From NCBI GenBank assembly GCA_030549335.1, contig CM060196.1, forward strand, positions 6,959,501 to 7,023,500: DNA of 64,000 nt, in the 5' to 3' direction. This document shows, in pieces, positions 39,621-48,071 of this stretch (position 1 is the first letter of the stretch; every line of letters begins with the position of its first letter). The notes below the pieces were generated by a model that did no database searches, was not told where the DNA came from, and saw nothing but the letters and a program-made list of their open reading frames with translations. The translations under genes were made by a program, and so were the position numbers. This stretch comes from Pontederia crassipes. Taxonomy: Eukaryota > Streptophyta > Magnoliopsida > Commelinales > Pontederiaceae.

Positions 39621-39764
39621 TATCATTGGGTGCAAAACTCTATCCTTAAGCAAGGTGATAGCTCTATCATTGAGTGCAAAACTCTATCATTAACAAGGTG
39701 ATGTCTCTATCATTGGGTGCAAAACTCTATCATTAACCAAGGTGATGTCCCTATCATTGTGCGA
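39621..39764 (+). repeat. 44-bp tandem repeats in the leader of element 1
   Basis: Four copies starting tatcattgggtgc at 39621, 39665, 39708 and 39752 (periods 44, 43, 44). Similar but more diverged strings occur from 39360 on. Confidence 0.8.
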
Positions 39765-39839
39765 ATTCTTTATAAATATGTATTAATTGTTTTAATTATT
39801 TTTGTGAATAAACTAACATTTTTTCTTTTGCAGATAAAG

Positions 39840-40950
39840 GTCACGATAAATTTTTTTAAAATTTGTCTACTTTCGGTTTAAAATCCGACGCCGATTGAAT
39901 TTTTCGAATTACACTGTCGATTTATGATTTTACGACCGAGATTTAATGTGTCGGCTTTATTAATTTTACGGCCTCGCAATGAATGATTTCTGAGTTCTAA
40001 ACTTTCAATTTTTACGGCCGTAATGTTTTTATCCGAACATTGTTTTACGTCATTGATTTGATTTCGTTGTTTTACTGCCGTAAAGAATCTTCTTAATTCA
40101 CTTTCGGCCGTAATGATTCAATTGTCGACATAAGAGTTGGGGTAATATTCTCAAGTTTCATTCAATTTTATTTCGGCCGAAATCCTATTTTGCATTACGG
40201 CCAATCATGTTGACTTCATCTCGGCCGATGTGATCTCATTTCGGCTTAATTGACAATTTTTATCTTTACGGTCGAAATTCACTTCATCCGGATCTTTTTA
40301 CGGCCGAGAATGATCTCATGGTTTTGCGGCCGTAAAATTTCTGAACATTTGTTGTTACGCCATATTACGACCTTTTCGGCCAATTTATTTGTGACTTTTT
40401 CTTTTTCGGCCATCAACGATCACGTTCGACTTAATTCTCATTGTTTTACGGACGATATGAATTATCCTCTTCCTCGGCCGTAATGAGTCATTTTGTCGAC
40501 GTTTCGTTCGATTTTTTTTATTTCGGCCGAAACCCTGTTCTATTTTACGATCAAAGGTTTTCAACTTCAGTTCTTTACGCCTAGGATTTTATATGTGAGG
40601 AGTTGATTGCCGAAATGATTCATCGCTGTGTTAACTTTTACGAAGTTGTTTCGACCATAAGCCAACAAGTTTTACGCCTTCACGTTGAATCCCTTTCAAC
40701 ACTATTTTATGATTTTTACGGACGAACGAGCCTCGGATTACTAATTTAATTTCGGCCGTAAACCCTATTTCTGTATTACGGCCGATCAATCTTATTTCCT
40801 CTCTGATTATTAACTTTACGGCCGCAAATTAGTTCAGATTTATTTTGTGCCATTTGTTACATCATCATAAATTCTTTCGGTCGATATTAATATTTGGTAT
40901 TCGTATTGGTTTGAAGAACCTCCGTTTGCGGTCGTAATTAGGTTTCTGAA
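39840..40950 (+). other. Leader region dense in CGGCCG motifs
   Basis: About twenty-five copies of variants of ttacggccg, ttcggccgaaa and cggccgtaa lie in otherwise AT-rich leader sequence, in both orientations. Non-coding. The same motif recurs in the LTR and before the env-position ORF. The role is unknown. Confidence 0.6.
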
Positions 40951-41128
40951 AAGTTCCTCTCGAAAATTAATTTTAATGACGAATTTTCAATTCTATCAGG
41001 ACGAAAGACTTTATTTGTTAAAATCTCATTTTTTCGTGACCTATTATCTGTATTTCTTCTTTCTTGTATATATTTTTATTTTATTTTATTCTTTTATCTT
41101 ACTGAAAATTGGTTGTTGTAGGTACTAA

Positions 41129-42478
41129 TTGAAAATTAAATCACAACCAATCCTGGAATTTTTTGATAAGCGCACTAGGAGTTCAAATCCACTGTTGGAA
41201 TTTGATCCTGAAATTGAAAGAACCTATCGTCGATTACGAAGAAATATAAGAAAAATGGCAGAACAAGCACGCGACAATCAGAGACTGGAGCAATAAAATG
41301 AACTGGTTCCACCACATAATAATCGGCGAGAAGATGAAGCAGAATTTTCTATGAGAGAATATGTCTCGGCCAGATACAGTGACCGAGAATCATGCATCGT
41401 GCTGTCTGATATTAACGCAAATAATTTTGAGATAAATTCCGCAATCGTGAGGATGATACAAGCATCCCAATTTGGAGGAGGATTTCATGAAGACCCTCAC
41501 GATCACCTTGACAAATTTCTTGCCACTCTGAGCACCTTTAGAAATAATAATGTTTCTTCTGAAGTTATTCGTTTATTATTATTTCCTCAATCTTTACGTG
41601 ACAAAGCTTCCACTTGGTTTAAAACTTTGCCTGTAGGATCGATTCATTCTTGGTTGGAGCTGGTAGAAAAATTTGTTGGAAAATATTGCCCACCACAAAA
41701 GGCAGGCAAATATCAAAGAGAGCTGAGGGCATTTGTTCAAGACGATAACGAGACGTTATATGAAGTCTGGGAACGATATAAGGAACTGCTGGCCAGAGTT
41801 CCTGACAATAGAATTCCAAAGTGGCAAGTGATGAAAGATTTCTACCATGGATTGCGAGCTGCAGATCAAGATAAGCTCGATCAATCAGCAGGAGGGACAA
41901 TACTGGGATCTAAACGTCCTAGTGAGATACAAGATATTATTGAAGTTGTAGCCCTCAAGTCAAGTCAAGAAAGGAGACCACCTCGCCGAACTCATGATGT
42001 ACAGCTACACAAGGAATACAGTCTTCAGAAATAGTGGCTCAGCTGGAGTCACTTAATCAAAAATTCGAGCAGATGATGTCACTAATGGGAAATTCCAATA
42101 ATTATAGCCCTACAGGTAACACTTCGGATTCAAATCAAATTGAAAATGCTAGCTTTATTTCCAATCCATTTTACAGGAACAACGATTATGGTTGGAGACA
42201 TAATCCGAAGTTTGCCTATAATCAGAATCAAGGCCAATCTTCTGGTCCATCAAAAGATTATATACTGAAAAGGCAACCTGATACTCCCCAATATCAATCA
42301 TCAAATCATATGCAGGAGATGATGGCACAGATCATAGACACAATGCAAGCGTTGCAGAAGAATATGGAATCTAGAGCCACGAGTCAGGATGCATCCATTC
42401 GAAATCTGGAAAGACAACTGGGCCAGATGACGGCACAACTAACTGGACGTACACCGGGCTCTCTCCCAAGCAACACAG
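41129..42478 (+). pseudogene. Athila-type gag of element 1, broken
   Basis: Encodes the retrotransposon gag core: LEFDPEIERTYRRLRR near the start, then GSIHSWLELVEKFVGKYCP, KYQRELRAFVQDDNETLYEVW and WQVMKDFYHGL. There is an in-frame TAA at 41294-41296 where element 3 has a Gln codon, and a frameshift near 42030. The CX2CX3HX4C zinc knuckle present in element 3 is deleted here: NSNNYSPTGN replaces the CNNCGGGHASNYC region. No ATG is seen at the homologous N-terminus, so the native start is unclear. Coding similarity stops abruptly after LPSNTE at 42478. Confidence 0.88.
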
Positions 42479-42826
42479 AGGGCCGCCAGGCGGCCGGTTC
42501 CGGCCTCCAGCGGCCGATCCGGCGCCAGGCGGCCGGTTCCGGCCCGTCTGGCGGCCGATCTGGCCTCCAGCGGCCGGATCGGCCGCCAGGCGGCCCGGAT
42601 CGGCCGCCAGGCGGCCCGGTTCCGGCCTCCAGCAGCCGGATCGGCCGCCAGGCGGCCCGGTTCCGGCCTCCAGCGGTCGGATCCGGGCGCCGGATCGGCC
42701 GCCAGGCGGGCCGGATCCGGCCTCCAGCGCCGGATCGGCCGCCAGGCGGGCCGGATCCGGCCGCCTGGCGGCGGATTCGGCCTCCAGCGGCCGGATCCGA
42801 TCGCCAGGCGGCCGGATCCGGCCGCT
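42479..42826. repeat. GC-rich tandem repeat array (about 42-bp units)
   Basis: About eight imperfect units of the type ggccgccaggcggcccggtt plus ccggcctccagc, about 80 percent GC, joined directly to the truncated gag. The frame stays open across it on both strands only because of the repeat; it is not a protein domain. It abuts the CACTA end and may be part of that transposon. Confidence 0.8.
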
Positions 42827-43247
42827 AATTTTTTTTATATTTAAAAAATTATTTGCGACGGTTGCGACCGTCAAAAGGTCGACGGTTGCGGCAACCGTCT
42901 AAATTTTTAATAGTTGGGACCGTCGAAAAGTTGCGACGGCTCGGACCGCCGGCCTTTTCCGGCGGTTGTAACCGTCGAAAATATCGACGGTTCTAACCGC
43001 CGGGGACTTTTCCGGCGGTTGCAACCGTCGAAAAATTTCGACGGGTCGAACCGCCGGGGACTGTTTCGACGGTCAGAACCGTCGATATTTTCGACGAATT
43101 TTTTTCAACCGTCGCAAATCCGTTTGCGACGAGCGTTTTTCGGACGGATCGATTTCGACTGAAAAACCATCGGTAATTGCGTTACCGATGGTTTTCGGGC
43201 TGATTACCGACGGTTCGGACCGTCGGTAATCCGCGTTTTTCTTGTAG
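42827..43247. mobile_element. Right terminal fragment of a CACTA transposon inside element 1
   Basis: Starts with a T-run and tatattta, like the copy at 843. It then has repeated cgacggtt/aaccgtcg pairs and ends tttttcttgtagtg, the inverted CACTA terminus. No left terminus or transposase is present. Confidence 0.75.
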
Positions 43248-43630
43248 TGATCGAAATAATTTCAGGGGAAAAGAAGAGTAGATTACATAAATAATAAAAA
43301 TCACCATTCAAATACTGGCTAAAAACTTCTTTGAGATATTTCAAAGGAGATAAATAAAATACATAATAAATATTAAATTACAATGATAAAAAAATAATAG
43401 AAAATAAAATGCAAGTTATATATATTGAGCCGTATCTTCTATCATAATGTGCACAGTGCTCCTTTCCATGAATGATTAGTTATATATTGGGGTATGGTTG
43501 GTTAATAACTCGTAGGTTCTAATTGAGTGGTGGTGGGGATGAATGAGTAAGGAGTGATAATTAATGTGTGTTATGCATAGTACATTCTACAATTGAAAAA
43601 TAGACAGTAACTTATTATTCTATTTTTTTC

Positions 43631-43680
<50 letters not shown>

Positions 43681-43864
43681 TATTATTATTATTATTATTA
43701 TTATTAGAGACTATTTTCAAGGGAGAATATAAAATAAGTTAGAAGCTATTTTATAACAAATATTTTATATTTTAATTGATAATAAAATATGTTTAAAAAT
43801 CATTAATGATTTAGCATCTATGATAAAAAATATATATGAAGAGCAAAATAGGCCTTGATTTTCA
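43248..43864. other. AT-rich segment of unknown origin inside element 1
   Basis: It does not match any part of element 3. It contains an (AAT)n(ATT)n inverted repeat at 43635-43706. Similarity to element 3 resumes near 43865 with tcaagctgacgactataaat. It may be DNA brought in with the CACTA fragment or filler at a deletion. Confidence 0.5.
43635..43706. repeat. (AAT)n(ATT)n palindromic microsatellite
   Basis: About fifteen AAT units followed by eight ATT units. The two arms are complementary and could form a long hairpin. Confidence 0.9.
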
Positions 43865-44159
43865 TCAGAATTAAGTCAAGCTGACGACTATAAATCAGAA
43901 CTATTTCTATCCTTTTTATTTTATTTATTTTATTTATTTTTATTTTTAGATTAGTCTAATTAGTTGTTAATTAATATCTTAGTTTCGGTGATAGTTTTAT
44001 TTTTAATTTTAATTAGGCATTTTATTTTTATTTTATATCGAGTCATCTAATCGATATTTCTTTCTGTACACCGAGCGGAATTCGGATAATCATACGTCAA
44101 CCGAGGAATGCACCATGCATGGGAAACACAAGGCGAAACGACAAGATTACGCCATGTTC

Positions 44160-45065
44160 CTCGTTACGGCCGAGAATCACCTCGATGACCACGCCGTAAA
44201 GATTCCAACAGACAAGACAAGACGCCACATCGTTACGACCGAGGATCACGCCAGATGTCTTTTTACGGCCGAGGTGTTATGCACGGAGGAGAATGACACG
44301 ACAGCACATCTGCATGCACAAGTCCAATCGAAAGAAAAAAATGCATGTTTTTACGACCGGATTTGACCCTTCACTACGCGCTGTCGAAACAGGTATTACC
44401 CCATAAATTCATCTATAAAATACTTACCCCTTCTCGTGTTATGCAGATCAATCACCGCCTCGCCCTTTTCATCTATCTCTTACGGCCGAAGTTCCAACCC
44501 TACTGTGCATCACGGCCGAAGTTCCGGAGCCTCAACACCGCGCGCCGCCCTCTGTGCATTACGGCCAAGCCTCTACGGCCGAAGTCTCAACACCATTACG
44601 CCGATCCTTACGCCCAAAAGCACCGTGCCTGATCCTTACGGCCGGTCTTCCACAACGCGGACCGGAGACGACCCATTACGCCCCGGGTGCGTCACGGCCG
44701 AGCAAAAACACCGCCGCTCTCTTACGGCCAAACTCCGGCCGAGTTTTTCTCCTTACGGCCGAGACGTCAACTGCCATCACCACGGTCGTCACCTTACGTG
44801 CACAATCTACTCAATCATTGACTCCGGCCGAGATTCCTCATCGACTTTCCTCTTTACGGCCGACACTTATTACGGCCGAGTTTCCATCGGAGCTGACTCA
44901 TTACGGCCGAGTTTCCACCGGAGCTGACTCCTTACGGCCGAGCCTCTACGGCCGAACATCAGCGCCACACCGCCATTCCTTACGGCCGAAATCTACAAGA
45001 TCGTCACCTCGGCCGAGGTTCCTCATCCTCTCTACCTTACGGCCGAGCTTCCACCGAGCCAGCAC
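44160..45065 (+). other. Motif-dense spacer before the env-position ORF (element 1)
   Basis: About twenty copies of TTACGGCCGAG-like sequence, commonly followed by gttcc or ctcc, occur at spacings of roughly 15-90 bp. The equivalent spacer in element 3 (57720-58200) has the inverse, CTCGGCCGTAA. A long frame is open across it in element 1 but not in element 3, so I do not treat it as coding. Confidence 0.65.
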
Positions 45066-45070
45066 CTTTT

Positions 45071-45090
45071 CTTTGTTGATTTTTGTCCAG
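45071..45090 (+). promoter_or_regulatory. Splice-acceptor-like sequence before the env-position ORF
   Basis: A T-rich tract ending in TTTTTGTCCAG lies six bases before the ATG at 45097. It is identical in element 3 (57637-57656, minus strand). This is what a subgenomic spliced mRNA for a downstream ORF would need. Inferred only from sequence. Confidence 0.4.
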
Positions 45091-45096
45091 ATAAAA

Positions 45097-46773
45097 ATGA
45101 GGCGATTTGCTAATATATTGAGGGGACGTCATGAACGACGACATCCGAATGCTCAGCCGGCTCCACAGCCCTCACAATTAATCTTCTACCCCGGAGATTA
45201 TTATTGGACTAAGCCGGAGTATCAAGCTCGATATGAACGGATGTGTGAGATTCAAATTCATGCCACCAGATTTTCAGATACTGAATTGCTAAGGGAGTAT
45301 AATTTACTTGCAGATATTCATCTATTATTTTCTCAAATTGGACTATCTGACTTTGTGCATTCTTGGTGGCCAACTTATGAAGTACTAATTATGAAATTTC
45401 TCTCATCCCTGAAAGTCTTTAATTTAGATGGCAGGAACTATGCTCAGCCCCGCATTTCATTCCAACTTTATGGGCGGCCATTTACTCTCACTCTAGGAGA
45501 GATTAATAATATCTTTGGATTCCCCAATCATGGATCTCTTTCTGTACCTGCTGACTTTGATGCTGAAACTTTTTGGAAACAGATAACAGAAGAAGACCGA
45601 TTAGTTTGGAACACCGCTAAAGATAGCTCAATTCAGAATCCTGTTCTGCGCTACGTCCATCGCATGCTAAGCAACACCATAAGTGGGCGCAGTGATAATG
45701 ATGGTGCCGTCTCAGAGGGAGAGTTATATCTCATCCACAGCATGCTTCACAGAACTCCCGTTAATGTGGGTGCCTTCTTCATTCGTCGATTCCAGCGCCG
45801 CACTACTCATCGTGGCGGTAGCATTAATATGGGTGCCCTTCTCACACCTATCGCTCAGCACCTACAACTTGACTTGGATGATCTCGAAGCTGTGCCAGGA
45901 AACACTCATCTCACTCGTAGGACCATTCAAGCTATGGGTCTCGTGAAGACCAACAACTCAGGGATAAAAGTTTTTATTTTTAAAGGCCATCATCAGGAGG
46001 TGCCCTGCTCAGATCGAGATGCTTTTACGCCGATTAATCCAAATAATTGGCTCCTTTTTAGGCAGGTCATAGCTCCAGTAATCCCACCTGCAGGACCATC
46101 TACCTCTGTCGGACAGCTACACCAGGATGAACCTTTCTCCTGGTTTGATTCTACTGATTATGCGGCAGCCCAACCCTACCTTAAACAGCCACAAGGATTT
46201 CAGGCTGCATCACCGGCAGCTTTCCAATATGCCACATCCGTCCATTCACCTTATATGCCGGTGCCTTCTCCGATTCCATCTCCAGCACAAGAGAGCTCTT
46301 CTGATTCCTCGTTCATACCTTCTACTCCTTATGACGAACGCGATTCGATGGAAGTATCTGCCCCTTTACAAGAACCTGTGCAGAATCGCTATATAGCGCC
46401 AGAGCCCACTTTTACTTCAGTCCCAGAGCAGACTTACTATCCACTTCCGCCACCTCAGCCTGACTATGCTTCCATGCAAAACTTATGGGAATCAATGTAT
46501 GATGAACAACTTCGTCAAGCAGGGGAGTTTCACACTTTTCAAGAAGAACAACTTCGTCAGTCAGGGCAGTTGCACGCTATTCAGGAAGAGCAACTTCGAC
46601 AAGCACAAGAGTTGACCAACATCCGAGCCGATTTTAGAAATATGGATGATCGTCAGGGTCGCTTCGAATCCCTTCAGAATCAGCATGCGCGCATGATGAG
46701 ACACATCCATGAGTATCATATGCGCCAAGGAAATCTCGGCTACCATCCACCATCGCCACCCCGCAGACAGTAA
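45097..46773 (+). CDS. Athila env-position ORF (plant retrotransposon ORF-1-like protein), intact
   Basis: 558 codons, starting MRRFANILRG. It resembles the plant-specific protein encoded downstream of pol in Athila-type elements and annotated as Athila ORF-1 or putative plant transposon protein. Recognisable stretches are SDFVHSWWPTYEVL, FQLYGRPFTLTLGEIN and RTPVNVGAFFIRRF. The function of the family is unknown. The C-terminal third is Pro/Ser/Gln-rich and has three 16-residue repeats of the EEQLRQ type (about residues 469-508), likely a coiled coil. I see no signal peptide or clear transmembrane helix, so calling it an envelope protein is not supported. Start chosen at 45097 because element 3 shares this ATG and has a stop just upstream. 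The ORF is uninterrupted although gag is broken and pol absent. Confidence 0.82.
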   Translation: MRRFANILRGRHERRHPNAQPAPQPSQLIFYPGDYYWTKPEYQARYERMCEIQIHATRFSDTELLREYNLLADIHLLFSQIGLSDFVHSWWPTYEVLIMKFLSSLKVFNLDGRNYAQPRISFQLYGRPFTLTLGEINNIFGFPNHGSLSVPADFDAETFWKQITEEDRLVWNTAKDSSIQNPVLRYVHRMLSNTISGRSDNDGAVSEGELYLIHSMLHRTPVNVGAFFIRRFQRRTTHRGGSINMGALLTPIAQHLQLDLDDLEAVPGNTHLTRRTIQAMGLVKTNNSGIKVFIFKGHHQEVPCSDRDAFTPINPNNWLLFRQVIAPVIPPAGPSTSVGQLHQDEPFSWFDSTDYAAAQPYLKQPQGFQAASPAAFQYATSVHSPYMPVPSPIPSPAQESSSDSSFIPSTPYDERDSMEVSAPLQEPVQNRYIAPEPTFTSVPEQTYYPLPPPQPDYASMQNLWESMYDEQLRQAGEFHTFQEEQLRQSGQLHAIQEEQLRQAQELTNIRADFRNMDDRQGRFESLQNQHARMMRHIHEYHMRQGNLGYHPPSPPRRQ

Positions 46774-46884
46774 ATCCGGTTGTGTCTTTTCCCTTTTCTT
46801 TATTTTCGTTTCTTTAATTTTCCTTTTTATTGAGTATGTATCACTTTTCCTTGCTGGCTTAACACTGAGGACAGTGTCTAGTTC

Positions 46885-46900
46885 AAGCTTGGGGGAGTTT
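46885..46900 (+). other. Internal second polypurine tract (element 1)
   Basis: aagcttgggggagttt lies 110 bases after the env-position ORF and is identical to the tract next to the 3' LTR (48057-48072). Element 3 keeps it too (55831-55846). It could prime a second plus strand. Confidence 0.6.
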
Positions 46901-47284
46901 GCATTTCATGCATTGCATGTTTCTTTCTTTTTATTTGCTTATGTTTGCATCTAGTTGTAAAAAAATCCCAAAAAATTGAAAATTTTGAAAATTTTCTAAA
47001 AAATACCATTGCATGCATTTATTTTTGCTACCATCTTACAAACTCTTGTCTTACTGTTTTAATTATCTTTTAGTAGAAGTTCAAAGACATATTGTTAATT
47101 GATGAAATTTGAATGCTTTTCTTTCTTATCACTTGCTATTTTAGTATCAAACTTATGGACTATGTGCCTATGCTAAGTAGAATTATGAATGACTAGACGA
47201 CAAAATCATATTCATGTCTTTTTATTTCTTTTAAGTCTTGATAGTAGTAGCCTTCTTATTGACCATATCAAGTACTTTTTGAGC

Positions 47285-47665
47285 TTATAAAAAAGAAGGG
47301 TTAGTTAAACCCCAACAAATAATTATGTTAAAAAAAGTACTTTTTGAGCTTATAAAAAAAGAAGGGTTAGTTAAACCCCAACAAATAAAAAAAATGATGA
47401 ATAAAGTTATGTGTAGGTACAAAAGTGTTATCCGGAACCAAGGTGTGTTCAAGTAATTAGATCCGTAGGGGTTCATGCCTGGCGACCTAAGGGCAACTGC
47501 TCTGGGATCCGTCGATCGAAAACCTGCTACATTGACCATCTTGTGGAATATGGAGAAGCACAGGAGTACTGAACCATGGCTAAGTTCGAACTCTTCATTC
47601 AGAACCTTGGTTGTTCGGGCAAGTAAACTCGAGGGGTGCCTTATCACCTGTTGCCCTAAGGCCAT
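47285..47665 (-). CDS. Antisense ORF in the 3' module of element 1
   Basis: A 126-codon frame on the strand opposite to the element (MALGQQVIRH start). Its first 110 residues align with a frame at 55139-55471 in element 3, with about 15 differences. The C-terminal part has one hydrophobic stretch (ITLLYLHITLFIIFFICW). No family is recognised. Antisense ORFs between pol and 3' LTR are known in the related Tat lineage, but translation here is unproven and the frame may simply follow conserved non-coding sequence. Confidence 0.3.
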   Translation of the reverse strand: MALGQQVIRHPSSLLARTTKVLNEEFELSHGSVLLCFSIFHKMVNVAGFRSTDPRAVALRSPGMNPYGSNYLNTPWFRITLLYLHITLFIIFFICWGLTNPSFFISSKSTFFNIIICWGLTNPSFL

Positions 47666-48056
47666 CTGGTCTGGGAGTCATCAGTCCAAAGCCCGCTACA
47701 TGGACTTCCTTGTGCAATCCTGCTTGAAGATTAGAACTTTTAAATAATTGAAAATAAAGTTGAAAAATGAAAAGAAAAAGAAAAAGTTTTAAGCTCAATT
47801 AGTACTTATGTGTTCAATATTAATGCTATTATTTGATAGACAATTTATCTTTCCGCAAGGCTGAATTTGAGATTGTTTAAATTTGTGTAGCATTCAGAAC
47901 CTCTATGAAGCTAAGTGCATGGAAAATGATAAGATGCTGAGTAATAGGTGTGCAGAAGAATTTTGTGAGAAAATTAGTCAGTTGACAATGTGGCGGCTAT
48001 GATGGAACTTTCTTGAGCCTTGCTTTGAATTTTTGCTTGAGGACAAGCAAGACTTT

Positions 48057-48071
48057 AAGCTTGGGGGAGTT
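48057..48071 (+). other. Polypurine tract of element 1
   Basis: aagcttgggggagtt immediately precedes the 3' LTR, which begins tgatgcatgc. Confidence 0.85.

Larger units (their letters stand above)
46774..48056 (+). other. 3' non-coding module of element 1
   Basis: Conserved with 54755-55957 of element 3. It contains a tandem duplication of about 52 bp beginning agtactttttgagc (47271-47322 and 47336-47388), present once in element 3. It also has two diverged copies of a segment of about 125 bp (about 47430-47555 and 47590-47722), each with accttgg/aaccaagg, cctaaggg and tgctacat blocks. Confidence 0.65.

Noticed and set aside
42371-42874. 167-codon antisense frame over the GC-rich array
   Set aside because: Open only because the tandem units lack stop codons in several frames; low-complexity product.
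44554-45096. 181-codon N-terminal extension of the env-position ORF
   Set aside because: It is a translation of the CGGCCG motif array. The frame is closed in element 3, and both elements share the ATG at 45097/57630 after an acceptor-like site.
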